A program made the translations under genes and the position numbers. The notes beneath the pieces are model-generated. The model saw only the letters and a list, made by a program, of their open reading frames with translations. It made no database searches and had not been told where the DNA came from. A DNA stretch of 64,000 nucleotides from contig NZ_JBDUUH010000001.1 in assembly GCF_039939195.1 (NCBI RefSeq), positions 124,001 through 188,000 on the forward strand. Reading direction: 5' to 3'. The DNA comes from Foliimonas ilicis (lineage in GTDB: Bacteria; Pseudomonadota; Alphaproteobacteria; Rhizobiales; Rhizobiaceae). Position 1 is the stretch's first letter. Each line of letters opens with the position of its first letter. Shown here in pieces: positions 1 through 8,726 of the stretch.

Positions 1-292
1 TTCATCCAAGGGTGCCGCAGGCATCACCGGTGCTGGCTTCATCACACTTGCAGCGACACTCTCCGTCGTGCCCGCCGTGCCGGTTGCAGGTATGGCGCTT
101 ATTCTTGGTATCGACCGCTTCATGTCGGAATGCCGCGCGCTGACCAACCTCGTTGGCAATGCGGTTGCGACGCTGGTCGTTGCACGCTGGGAAGGCGAGC
201 TGGACACCGAGCAGATGCACGCAGCATTTGCCGGCAAGCGTCCCGCAACGCTTGCCGATGCGCCTGAGCCGGCCCTCGTGCCTGCCGAGTAA
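1..292 (+). CDS. dctA: C4-dicarboxylate:cation symporter DctA, C-terminal part
   Basis: This is the last roughly 96 residues of a protein whose start lies before the window; the reading frame opens at base 2. The residues SSKGAAGITGAGF followed by VPVAGMALILGIDRFMSE and a conserved LTNLVGNAVAT segment match the end of the DctA family of inner-membrane symporters. DctA takes up succinate, fumarate and malate with protons or sodium ions. The tail after the last helix ends in a Pro/Ala-rich stretch. A strong terminator follows 10 bases after the stop, so this gene is not cotranscribed with the exo genes, the nearest of which runs in the opposite direction. The family call is secure; whether DctA itself or a close paralogue cannot be judged from the fragment. 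Confidence 0.9.
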   Translation, partial: SSKGAAGITGAGFITLAATLSVVPAVPVAGMALILGIDRFMSECRALTNLVGNAVATLVVARWEGELDTEQMHAAFAGKRPATLADAPEPALVPAE

Positions 293-302
293 CAAAAACG
301 AT

Positions 303-326
303 CCGGGGCGCAATTTGCGCCCCCGG
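303..326 (+). terminator. Rho-independent terminator after dctA
   Basis: A GC-rich inverted repeat (ccggggcgcaa pairing with ttgcgcccccgg) is followed by a T-rich run, tttctttg. It lies just after the dctA stop and also close to the 3' end of the converging acyltransferase gene. Confidence 0.85.
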
Positions 327-338
327 TTTCTTTGCTTA

Positions 339-1499
339 TTAGAGCCGTGCTTTTGCCGGTTCTGCCTTTCCGAATAGACCGAGCGGCTTTATGCGGTGTC
401 CTGCATTGAACAGGAAAAGCAGCAGTTCTGAACGATTGACGATCTGCAAACCGATGACCGCGCATATCACCGCCAGAAACGGCAAGGTGAAGAAGGTGAT
501 CGGAAACAGTTCCGATCCGTAATTTCCAAACAGACGCCGGAAGATGATCCCTGCAAAATTGAACAGGATCGCGTGGCTACAGAAAATGAAGAACGCGTAG
601 GGTTCGAGGCTGACGAACAACTTAGAGGCGCGTGACTTTGCTATAAGATCCGTCAGGCACCAGAAACCTGCCGCCATCGTTATCCGCAAGGCCGTGTCGA
701 GCGACAGGCGCAGAGCATTGTCCATGTCGGACAACAGGATGCGCTCGATGCGGATGGTCAGGAAAATACCGACCGTGATCACCAGACCGATCAGCAGAAA
801 CCTTGCCGCACGATCCAGCATCGCGCCGTCGATCCGGGCCGTGCGAAGCCACATGCCCAATGCAAAAAACAGCATGAGCTGCGGTCGCTGAAGCAGATAG
901 AGCCCCTCGCCGAAAAGCGTGTAGGCAATGAGAACAGCGAAAAGCACGACCGGAAAGCGCTTCACGCCGACATAGAGCAATGGCGCGAAGACGCAGCAGA
1001 CGAACAAATCCCGCAGGAACCAGAGCGGCACGACCAGCGGCCATTCCGTGACCGCGAAAAGCGCATTCGCCATGCCCATGAAGTCGAACGCCGGAAGATC
1101 CTGAACATTGCCGCTCAGGCCCGCATAGGCCAGCAGCAACACCAGCATCAGCACATTCCATGCGACGAGCGGTACGACGAGCGTCTTCGCCTTTGACGAG
1201 ATTAGCTGCGAATTGCCGACTTTCAGCAGCGTGGACACAATGAAATAGCCGGAGACGATGCTGAGCAACGAAACCGAACTCAGGCCCATGAGCCGCGTCA
1301 GGATAAAATAGACGATGTCGAAGAAACCGGCGTCGCGGTCATAGACGTTTTCGGCAATACCCGGCTGCACATGAACGAAGGTCATGAAGAAGATGCAGAG
1401 CGTTCGGGCTATCTTGATCCTCTCCGAGACGCTCTTTTCCACGGGCAGTATGACGCCTGCGGACGAAGACGATGTATGATTTGTAGTATTTTGAGGCAC
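339..1499 (-). CDS. exoH: Acyltransferase 3 family membrane protein, ExoH-like (candidate succinyltransferase)
   Basis: The 386-residue product has about ten hydrophobic segments and the acyltransferase-3 layout: an early ARTLCIFFMTFVHV helix with the family's conserved His, then PLWFLRDLFV near residue 185. In S. meliloti ExoH is a protein of this family and similar length that adds succinyl groups to succinoglycan. The start is the GTG at 1499, which has AGGAG five bases upstream. In S. meliloti exoH lies beside exoK; here the gene lies past exoP, separated from it by a phosphatase gene. The family call is firm. The ExoH identity rests on context and overall similarity, and a second acetyltransferase is the alternative. 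Confidence 0.65.
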   Translation of the reverse strand: MPQNTTNHTSSSSAGVILPVEKSVSERIKIARTLCIFFMTFVHVQPGIAENVYDRDAGFFDIVYFILTRLMGLSSVSLLSIVSGYFIVSTLLKVGNSQLISSKAKTLVVPLVAWNVLMLVLLLAYAGLSGNVQDLPAFDFMGMANALFAVTEWPLVVPLWFLRDLFVCCVFAPLLYVGVKRFPVVLFAVLIAYTLFGEGLYLLQRPQLMLFFALGMWLRTARIDGAMLDRAARFLLIGLVITVGIFLTIRIERILLSDMDNALRLSLDTALRITMAAGFWCLTDLIAKSRASKLFVSLEPYAFFIFCSHAILFNFAGIIFRRLFGNYGSELFPITFFTLPFLAVICAVIGLQIVNRSELLLFLFNAGHRIKPLGLFGKAEPAKARL

Positions 1500-1660
1500 T
1501 GTTTCTCCTGAATATCTCTGCTGGCCAGCTACACCGGCGATATTGCGCGCCGGTGCCGAAGAAGACGTTGACCGCGCGGATTATGCGGGTTCACAAATCG
1601 TGTCGGGGCTTTATTGAGAGGGAGCGCGTAAATGCGACCATTCTCGAACGAAGGATTTTT

Positions 1661-2431
1661 ATGAAAAACCTGGCCGGCATTCTTGGCCTCAAAACTCAGC
1701 GAGCGCAGCGGTCGCGGCTCAAACTCGATCTGCCGGGCCTTGCGATCTACGCAATTGGCGATGTGCATGGATGCATCGACCTGCTTCTGGCGCTCGAAGC
1801 GAAGATAGAAGCCGATGCGCAAGCCATTCAGGGCACGAAACTTATCGTCATGCTGGGCGATTATGTCGATCGCGGACCGGCTTCCGCGCAGGTGCTCGAC
1901 CATCTTCTGGAATCTCCACCGCCCGGCTTCGAGCGCATATGCCTTGCGGGAAACCATGAGATCGCCATGCTCGACTACATCGATGGCCGGATTGGCCTGC
2001 CGGACTGGCTGCGCATGGGTGCCGCACCGACGCTCGAATCCTACGGCATAGATGCCGCGCGGCTCGGCGCGATGTACCCGACAGGCGACGGCGCAGATCA
2101 GATGATCCGCAAGGCGATACCGGCTGCTCACATTGCCTTTCTTCGTTCGCTTCCGATCATGCTGGAAACGCCGAAGGCGCTCTTCGTTCATGCCGGCATT
2201 CGTCCCGGCATTGAACTTGCAAAACAATCCGATGCAGACCTCGTCTATATCCGCTCGGAATTCTTCGACAATGCGCATCTGCTCGACCGTCATGTCATTC
2301 ACGGTCACACACCAGTTTTGCAGCCGCTGCGCGAAGGCAAGAGGCTGAACATCGACACCGGAGCCTTTTCGACGGGGCGGCTGAGCGCCGTGCGGCTCTG
2401 GAACAACAAAGGCCGTTTTCTCAGCACCTGA
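1661..2431 (+). CDS. PPP-superfamily metallophosphoesterase (serine/threonine phosphatase type)
   Basis: A 256-residue protein with the full set of PPP phosphatase motifs in order: GDVHG near residue 37, GDYVDRG near 70, GNHE near 101, HAG near 180 and GHTPV near 218. These ligate the two metals and the phosphate. The size suits bacterial PrpA/PrpB- or ApaH-like enzymes. The ATG at 1661 is chosen over an upstream in-frame ATG because AAGGA lies six bases before it and the N-terminus then matches the domain. It lies alone on the plus strand between the ExoH-like gene and exoP, converging on exoP. The substrate is not known. A role in reversing exopolysaccharide-related phosphorylation is only a guess from position. 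Confidence 0.85.
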   Translation: MKNLAGILGLKTQRAQRSRLKLDLPGLAIYAIGDVHGCIDLLLALEAKIEADAQAIQGTKLIVMLGDYVDRGPASAQVLDHLLESPPPGFERICLAGNHEIAMLDYIDGRIGLPDWLRMGAAPTLESYGIDAARLGAMYPTGDGADQMIRKAIPAAHIAFLRSLPIMLETPKALFVHAGIRPGIELAKQSDADLVYIRSEFFDNAHLLDRHVIHGHTPVLQPLREGKRLNIDTGAFSTGRLSAVRLWNNKGRFLST

Positions 2432-2451
2432 CTGTTGTCCGGCTTGCAACA

Positions 2452-4770
2452 TCAGTTCAGGCCGGATTGATCCGTGTAATAGGATGCATAGCGTTCGATA
2501 TATTGCTCCGAACCGCCCGGCGCGCTGTAGCTGGCCAGCTTCTTCATATCGGTCTTGTTGAGCATCACACCGAGCGTCTTGGCTTCAATGCCAGGTTCTG
2601 ATTCCAGCGTGGAGCGTACGAGCGCACGCGGCGTCGAACCCCATTCGGCAACGAGTACAAACCCATCCGCCAGTGGCGCGAAAGCCTTCGCATCCACCAC
2701 CGGTCCCATAGGCGGCAAATCCACCACGATGTAGTCGAAGGAGTTGCGCGCATCGTCGAGCAATGCCCGCATGCCAGCACCCGAAATCAGTTCTGCGGTA
2801 TGGGTCAGCCTGCCGCGCGAGAAAGCCGGAATGATAGCCAGCCGCGTGCTGCGGTCTATCTTCAGGACATTGCGCCATGACTGTTCGCCGACAACCGCCT
2901 CGACAAGCCCCTGATCGGGTTTCAGGGACAGGCTGCGGCTGAGACCGGGATTGCGCAGATCGCCATCGATCAGCAGCGTGCGTGCGCCATTGGCGGCCAG
3001 AAGACTTGCGAAATTCGCGGCGGCCGTGGTCTTGCCCTCATGCGGAAGGACGGACACGAAACCGATGACCTTGCAGGGCTGGCCCTGAAGCACGACGTCG
3101 GCAGCGAGCTTTGCGTTGCGCAGCGTCTCGGCGAATGACGACGCCGGCGCGCTGACGGCAATCCGCAATATCCGGGACGTGACCGCTTCGGACGAGTTTT
3201 CCGCAACGCCGGTGGCTGGCACCGGGCCGCCGTCGCTGCCGCTCTTGCGTCTCCCGACCAATGGAAGATAGCCGAGGAAATCGAGGTCCAGCGAATTACG
3301 GACATCTTCTCCGGTACGAAAGAAGCGTTCCTGAAATTCCTGAAACGCAGCCGCAGCACCGCCGACCATCATGCCGAGCACCAGCGAGAGCGCCAGAATC
3401 ATCGACTTGCGCGGGCTCGATGCGCCGACGGGATTGGACGCTTCGGAAATCACGCGCGCCTTGGCGATAGGGAATGATTGCTGCTGCGACGCTTCCTCGT
3501 ATCGAGCGAGGAATGCCTGATAAAGTGTCGCAAGCGCTGCGGATTTCTGTTCGAGCTCGCGCAATTTCACCAGCGCCTGATTGGCATCCGAACTGTCGCC
3601 CGTCATTTGACCAAGGCTCGTCCGCAGCGATGTCTCGCGGGATTTCGCGACCTCGTATTCGTTGCGATAGCTTTCCGTCACGCGGCGTAATTCGCCGTAT
3701 ATCTGGCGCGTAAGGTCTTCCTGCTCACGGCGCAGGCTGACCGCTTGCGGGTGCTCCTCGCCAAAACGGCTGGTCACATCCTGCTCACGCTTGGTGACGC
3801 TGAGATAACGCGTCTTCAACTCGTTGAGCACGGCGCTGTTTGCCTGATCCGGCGGGATCGTCGCATTCTGCACGGCGTTTTCGGCGCCGCTGTCTATGAT
3901 CGATTGGTACTGGTTGAAACGTGCAAGGGTGTTGGCCGTTTCGGCCTGCGCGAGGATAAGCTGGCTGTTCAGATCGGAAAGCTGCTGTTCCGACAAGAGT
4001 TCACCGCGTGCAGAAGTCAGGCCGTTTTCGGCTTTGAACCGCGCAACATCGGAAGCAGCGGTTTGCGAATTCTGGCGCAATTCGTCCAAGCGTTCCTGAA
4101 GCCAGACGGTCGCACGCTGCGTAGCGTCGAAATTGGCGTCGAGCTGGTCGGAGAGATAAGCCTTGGCATAGGCACGCGTTATAGACCCTGCGAGCGCCGG
4201 GTCGCTTGCCTGAAGCGAAAGCTCGACCACGAAACTGCGCCCGACACGCTCCGCCGACAAAGACCCCTGCAACATGGCGGCGGCCTTGCCAATCCGCGCC
4301 TGCTCGGCCGAACTCTCACTTTGAGGCGGTGAACTGCTGAATATGCTGGTGACTGCCTTTACCTGTCCTTTAAGCCAGGCAACCGGTCCCTGCGGCGGGT
4401 TGAGAAACGCCTCATTGTTCTGGAGATTTTCGGCCATCACCACAACGCGGGCGAGCCTGGCCGATTTCATGATCTCCACTTCGCTGAGGATCATGGAATC
4501 CGCCTGCGCCCGAACCGGCGTCGCCTCGCGGTCTTCGGCAAAACGCGCCAGATTTTCGTCGAGCAGGACGCGCGTCGACGCGGTGTAAACCGATGGCGTG
4601 AACAGAAGATAGACGACACCCAAAGCAAGGCCGACGATCGCGCACAAAATGACCACTCGAATCTGGCGGCGGGCGATGACCATGAGCCGCTCCAGATCGA
4701 TGAAACGATCTTCGTCTTCAGGGGGCGTCGTCGTGACCCTGCTGTTCAATGGGATGGTTTTCTGATGCAT
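2452..4770 (-). CDS. exoP: Succinoglycan chain-length regulator and BY-type tyrosine kinase ExoP
   Basis: The roughly 772-residue inner-membrane protein has an N-terminal Wzz domain with a first membrane helix near residues 35–55, a long periplasmic coiled-coil segment, a second helix near 455, and a cytoplasmic bacterial tyrosine kinase domain. Kinase motifs are visible: Walker A HEGKTT near 580, Walker A' LLIDGDLRNPG, and Walker B YIVVDLPP. The last 25 residues hold a tyrosine cluster (SEQYIERYASYYTD) typical of autophosphorylation tails. ExoP controls polymerisation and export of succinoglycan with ExoQ and ExoT. Length is close to the S. meliloti protein. The ATG at 4770 is used; a TTG 15 bases upstream is possible. 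It ends the exoK-L-A-M-O-N-P run. Confidence 0.92.
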   Translation of the reverse strand: MHQKTIPLNSRVTTTPPEDEDRFIDLERLMVIARRQIRVVILCAIVGLALGVVYLLFTPSVYTASTRVLLDENLARFAEDREATPVRAQADSMILSEVEIMKSARLARVVVMAENLQNNEAFLNPPQGPVAWLKGQVKAVTSIFSSSPPQSESSAEQARIGKAAAMLQGSLSAERVGRSFVVELSLQASDPALAGSITRAYAKAYLSDQLDANFDATQRATVWLQERLDELRQNSQTAASDVARFKAENGLTSARGELLSEQQLSDLNSQLILAQAETANTLARFNQYQSIIDSGAENAVQNATIPPDQANSAVLNELKTRYLSVTKREQDVTSRFGEEHPQAVSLRREQEDLTRQIYGELRRVTESYRNEYEVAKSRETSLRTSLGQMTGDSSDANQALVKLRELEQKSAALATLYQAFLARYEEASQQQSFPIAKARVISEASNPVGASSPRKSMILALSLVLGMMVGGAAAAFQEFQERFFRTGEDVRNSLDLDFLGYLPLVGRRKSGSDGGPVPATGVAENSSEAVTSRILRIAVSAPASSFAETLRNAKLAADVVLQGQPCKVIGFVSVLPHEGKTTAAANFASLLAANGARTLLIDGDLRNPGLSRSLSLKPDQGLVEAVVGEQSWRNVLKIDRSTRLAIIPAFSRGRLTHTAELISGAGMRALLDDARNSFDYIVVDLPPMGPVVDAKAFAPLADGFVLVAEWGSTPRALVRSTLESEPGIEAKTLGVMLNKTDMKKLASYSAPGGSEQYIERYASYYTDQSGLN

Positions 4771-4863
4771 CGGTTTCGCCGGCAAAATGCCGCTTTCAGT
4801 TTAAAAGCTTGTGCCGCCTGAACTGTCCGGCAGCCGCGTGATTGCGGCTGCCGGACAATCGGA

Positions 4864-5760
4864 TCAGGCAGCCTTGGTACGCGATTGGCGTGCGGCCAGC
4901 ATCTCTTCGATGGGGCCTAGAACAAGGTCGCGAATGTCATCGCGCTCGAGGGCGAATGCCACATTGGCCTGAATGAAGCCCTCCTTAGAGCCGCAATCAT
5001 ACATACGGCCTTGGAAAGGTGCTGCATGAAACGCCTGCGATTTGGCAAGCGTCACCATTGCGTCCGTCAACTGGATTTCGTTTCCTGCACCGCGCGGCTG
5101 CGTGGCGAGGATGTCGAATATTTCGGGCTGAAGAACGTAGCGGCCATTGATGTAATAGTTGGACGGCGCTTCCGAAGGAGCCGGCTTTTCGACCATTCCG
5201 GTGATGGCAAAACCCGAACCGACATCGCTGCCCTTGCCGACGATGCCATATTTGTTCGTCTCAGCCGGATCGCATTGTTCAACGGCGATGATGTTGCCGC
5301 CAGCACTTGCATAAAGATCGGTGACAGCAGACAGGCAGCCCTGCGCGCCAAAGGAAACCATGTCAGGCAGCAGCAGCGCGAAAGGCTCATCGCCGATGAG
5401 GTCGCGGGCGCACCAGACGGCATGACCGAGGCCAAGCGGCTCCTGCTGACGCGTGAAGCTGACAGCACCCGCCGGGAGCTGCATCTCATTCAGCGTCGCA
5501 AGCTGAGCGGTCTTTTTCGACTGTCCAAGTGTCGCCAGAAGTTCAGGCTGAATGTCGAAATGATCTTCGATGACGTGCTTGTTGCGCCCGGTCACGAAAA
5601 CAATGTGTTCGATGCCAGCCTTCAGCGCCTCATCGACCGCATATTGAACTACCGGACGATCGACGATCGTCAGCATTTCCTTCGGCACAGCCTTTGTCGC
5701 AGGCAGGAAACGGGTGCCAAGACCCGCGACCGGTATCACTGCTTTTCTGACTTTCTTCAT
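4864..5760 (-). CDS. exoN: UTP–glucose-1-phosphate uridylyltransferase ExoN (GalU family)
   Basis: A 298-residue cytoplasmic enzyme that makes UDP-glucose, the donor for the six or so glucose additions in succinoglycan and, through UDP-galactose, for the first sugar. The N-terminus carries the nucleotide-binding signature AGLGTRFLPATKAVPKEML, and PLGLGHAVWCAR and GIVEKP-like loops follow. AGGAAG lies six bases before the ATG at 5760, which decides the start. It is the second-last gene of the exoK–exoP run, 93 bases upstream of exoP and 58 bases after exoO. Because of its place it is called exoN; a separate housekeeping galU may exist elsewhere. Confidence 0.92.
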   Translation of the reverse strand: MKKVRKAVIPVAGLGTRFLPATKAVPKEMLTIVDRPVVQYAVDEALKAGIEHIVFVTGRNKHVIEDHFDIQPELLATLGQSKKTAQLATLNEMQLPAGAVSFTRQQEPLGLGHAVWCARDLIGDEPFALLLPDMVSFGAQGCLSAVTDLYASAGGNIIAVEQCDPAETNKYGIVGKGSDVGSGFAITGMVEKPAPSEAPSNYYINGRYVLQPEIFDILATQPRGAGNEIQLTDAMVTLAKSQAFHAAPFQGRMYDCGSKEGFIQANVAFALERDDIRDLVLGPIEEMLAARQSRTKAA

Positions 5761-5818
5761 GAACTTCCTCGTTTTCAAAAAAGGGTGCCCGCCCTGATAG
5801 ATGAATTGCCTGTTGAAA

Positions 5819-6763
5819 CTATTCCGTCCGGGTCTGCGCGAATGGGAGACCAAGACGCCTGAGCCGCGCGCCAATCGGCATGCCAAGATGACGAAGCGCC
5901 ACCGGATTGCGGATTGCCGCACCGATCGCCTTCAAAGGCTTGCGGTCCTTCAAATGCTTGACCAGGGCCAGAAAAGACGCCGCCTCGTCGAGGCTCCGCT
6001 TCCTTTCGTCGAACGCCTTCCTCGCAGCGTCATCGAGGGGATGCTCACGCTCGAAAGCTTTATCGGCTAAAAGCATGGCTTCGACATGGCGCAATTCCAG
6101 CACGCGCGAGATCGAGCCTTCGCGAATGTGATAGGTGTAACCGGGTGCCGGATCGACGACGCAGCACGCACCTTTCGCGAGTGCGGAGGCGAAAAGGATG
6201 TAATCTTCACCGATGCGCAGGCTTTCGTCGTAACGCAGCCCGTGCTCTTCAATGAAGGCGCGTTCGAAGACCGGCTTCATGTAGCCGAAATTGAACGTCG
6301 ATTTGAAAATCACATTCGAGCGGATGAAATCCGCAAGACCGATCGCCGCCTGCTTCTTGAGGAAGCTTTTGGCAAACATGGTCTTGCGCGACCCGGAATT
6401 CTCCTGAACCACATCGAGATTATCCACGACGATCTGAGCGCCCTCGCGCTCGGCCCGTGCAATCATCCGCGAGAGGCGTTCCGGCTGCACAGTATCGTCG
6501 GAATCCAGCACCGCGATCCAGCGTCCCGTCGCGGCATCGAGCGCTGCGTTGCGCGCGCCGCCCGGCCCGCGATTCTGCGACAGCGCCAGAACCTGAACAT
6601 CGCGAAACGAACGCGCAATCTCGACGGTGCGGTCGCTGGAACGATCGTCCACGACGATCACTTCAACGGACACGCCCTGCTGATCGAGGGCGCTTCTTAT
6701 TGCCCGCTCGATCGACGCCTCTGCATTGAACGCAGCTATGATGAAGCTGACGTCAGGCTGCAT
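5819..6763 (-). CDS. exoO: Glycosyltransferase family 2, ExoO-like
   Basis: A 314-residue GT2 enzyme: VSFIIAAFNAE at the N-terminus, VIVVDDRSSD for nucleotide-sugar binding, NRGPGGARNAAL, and the DxD motif VLDSDD near residue 95, with no membrane helices. In S. meliloti ExoO adds the fifth sugar, a beta-1,6-linked glucose, to the lipid-linked octasaccharide. The ATG at 6763 is chosen because AAGGA precedes it and the conserved beta-strand starts five residues later. Its first bases overlap the end of exoM by 11 bases, indicating coupled translation. The assignment to O rather than another GT2 rests on gene order. Confidence 0.88.
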   Translation of the reverse strand: MQPDVSFIIAAFNAEASIERAIRSALDQQGVSVEVIVVDDRSSDRTVEIARSFRDVQVLALSQNRGPGGARNAALDAATGRWIAVLDSDDTVQPERLSRMIARAEREGAQIVVDNLDVVQENSGSRKTMFAKSFLKKQAAIGLADFIRSNVIFKSTFNFGYMKPVFERAFIEEHGLRYDESLRIGEDYILFASALAKGACCVVDPAPGYTYHIREGSISRVLELRHVEAMLLADKAFEREHPLDDAARKAFDERKRSLDEAASFLALVKHLKDRKPLKAIGAAIRNPVALRHLGMPIGARLRRLGLPFAQTRTE

Positions 6764-7700
6764 TCCGGCGTCCTTCTTCACTGCTCAACTGTCCGTAAAG
6801 GGCGATTTCTCGCGCGCCCAAAAGCCCGCCGACAACGCCGCAATGCAGAATGCCGCGCAGCGCATAGCGATTGCGCTTTTCGGCAAATAGCACGAAGCCG
6901 CCTGCGGCCAGGAAACAGACACCGGCTTTGGCCGATGCCAGCGCGATCTGGACGATCCGGTTGATGCCTGAATGCCGTTCGCTCAACAGACGGCCATGGG
7001 TCTGGCCGCTGCGGTAGCGGCGTTTCGCCAACCATGAAAAACTTGAACGCGATGCAGGCACAGGTTCTTCCAGCCAGGCATCGCGTGCGAATTCGATTCT
7101 GCCGCCCGCATGATAAAGGCCGGAGAAGAACTCCGTATCCTCACCGCCGGTGCGGCCTAGCGACAGGCTGAAACGTCTGCCCGAGACCGAAGGCGAAGCA
7201 CTGCGCAGCAGCATATTGCATGTATAGCCCGTACGGATCGTGCCTTTTACCCATACCGGAAATGTCGAATGGAAATCGCCCTTAGCCATCCAGCCGGGGG
7301 CATCCTTGCCGTAAATTGCACGCACCGGGCCAAGCACCGCATCCGCTCCGGTTTCGCGGGCAGTCGCCAAAAGATCGGCGATCCATTCCGGTGAGGCCGT
7401 TTCGTCATCGTCGATGAAAGCTATGAAATCTGCGTCGGCTGCCTCAAGACAGGCGTTGCGGGCCAGCGAGATGTTTTGTGCAGGCGCATGGACATAAAGG
7501 ATTTCAAACGGAATTTTCTCGCTAAACGTATCGATTAACTCACGCGCGCTCGGCGTCACGTCATTGTCTGCCACGACGATGCGGACGGCGACATCCAAAG
7601 GCACTTTCAACGCGCCGAGCGAACGCATGGTTTCTGCGACCGCCGGGCGGCGAAAGGTGCAAACGCAGATATCGATGCGGGTTTGTTTTGCAGCGTTCAT
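6753..7700 (-). CDS. exoM: Glycosyltransferase family 2, ExoM-like
   Basis: A 315-residue GT2 enzyme starting with IDICVCTFRRP, a typical ExoM-family opening, followed by IVVADND and the FIDDDE acceptor-metal motif near residue 95. The C-terminal part has hydrophobic stretches (ALASAKAGVCFLAAGGFVLF) that may sit against the membrane. In S. meliloti ExoM adds the fourth sugar, a beta-1,4 glucose. Its ATG overlaps the exoA stop in an ATGA junction and its end overlaps exoO, so the three genes are translated as a unit. Confidence 0.9.
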   Translation of the reverse strand: MNAAKQTRIDICVCTFRRPAVAETMRSLGALKVPLDVAVRIVVADNDVTPSARELIDTFSEKIPFEILYVHAPAQNISLARNACLEAADADFIAFIDDDETASPEWIADLLATARETGADAVLGPVRAIYGKDAPGWMAKGDFHSTFPVWVKGTIRTGYTCNMLLRSASPSVSGRRFSLSLGRTGGEDTEFFSGLYHAGGRIEFARDAWLEEPVPASRSSFSWLAKRRYRSGQTHGRLLSERHSGINRIVQIALASAKAGVCFLAAGGFVLFAEKRNRYALRGILHCGVVGGLLGAREIALYGQLSSEEGRRNAA

Positions 7701-8725
7701 CGCGCCACCTTCCGTTCGGTGAAGGATGTCAGAAGCTGCAGCCAGAAGCCTGCCGACCAGGCGAAATGCATGACCATGGCCGGAATGCCTGCGAGCCACG
7801 CATAGGGCTTGCGTTCGCCAATCGCCATGTAGACGCCGTAACCGATGCAAATGCCTGCCCACAACAATGCGGGAACCGCAGCCAGTGAGGATACGAGCCC
7901 AAGGGAAGCACCGGCCACCATCGGCACGACCAACAGCGGCAAAGCCTGCCTGAGCTTCGGCCGGGTGCCATGCTTGAGCATGTTCTTCGCACGGCCTCGT
8001 CCATATCCGAGATATTGCCGGAACAGCGCAGAAGCGGTCGAGCGAGGATAATAAGTCATGACCGTGCGATCGGTCATCCAGATGCGGTGGCCAGTCTTTC
8101 GCAGGCGGTAATCGAGTTCGGCGTCTTCATTATGCGTGAAAGTCTCGTCGTAGCCGCCGACAGCGCGATAGGCGTCGATGCGCATCAGCGCGTGATGGCC
8201 GTGATCGGTCCAATGGCCTTCCGCGCCCTCGCGGTGCTTTGCGCCGCCATTGCCAAGCTTGGAGTTCTGCGCGATTGCGGTAGCCTTCTGAAAGGCATCG
8301 AAACCCTCTGTCGCCATGCCAACCACAACCGAATCTGCCGCGGTGATTTCCGCTTCCTCGATCAAACGATCGCAGTAATCACTCGGATAGTCGCCATGCG
8401 CATCGATGCGGATCAGGAAGTCGAATTCGTCGCCGAATTCGCGCACGGCCAGATTGATCGCAGCACTCTGGATGCGTTGCGGATTGTCGAGAACCACGAG
8501 ACGCGAATTGCCCTCGGCAAGCTTCGTAAGAATCTCAAGCGTACCGTCCGTACTGCCGCCATCGACGACGACGATCTTCATATCGAAGCGCTCGGCTGAA
8601 CCGTTCAGCTTCTCCAGAAGCGTCTCGATATGCGCAGCCTCGTTCAGACATGGAATGACGATCATCCCGCGTCTCAGCGGCATGAATTCAACGACAGGTA
8701 AATCGCGGCTGCTCATGGCGTCCAT
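7697..8725 (-). CDS. exoA: Glycosyltransferase family 2 with C-terminal membrane segments, ExoA-like
   Basis: A roughly 342-residue GT2 protein: MIVIPCLNEAAHIE, VVVDGGSTDGT, and LIRIDAHGDYP as the DxD-like region, with HNEDAELDYR typical of processive-like GT2 enzymes. Two or three hydrophobic helices fill the last 90 residues, as in S. meliloti ExoA, which adds the first glucose onto the lipid-linked galactose. The ATG at 8725 lies directly after the exoL stop; an ATG nine bases later is also possible, and neither has a strong ribosome site, which suggests coupling to exoL. Confidence 0.9.
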   Translation of the reverse strand: MDAMSSRDLPVVEFMPLRRGMIVIPCLNEAAHIETLLEKLNGSAERFDMKIVVVDGGSTDGTLEILTKLAEGNSRLVVLDNPQRIQSAAINLAVREFGDEFDFLIRIDAHGDYPSDYCDRLIEEAEITAADSVVVGMATEGFDAFQKATAIAQNSKLGNGGAKHREGAEGHWTDHGHHALMRIDAYRAVGGYDETFTHNEDAELDYRLRKTGHRIWMTDRTVMTYYPRSTASALFRQYLGYGRGRAKNMLKHGTRPKLRQALPLLVVPMVAGASLGLVSSLAAVPALLWAGICIGYGVYMAIGERKPYAWLAGIPAMVMHFAWSAGFWLQLLTSFTERKVAR

Positions 8726-8726
8726 A

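Noticed and set aside
1529..2452. 307-codon minus-strand frame
   Set aside because: Antisense to the PPP phosphatase, which carries all five family motifs.
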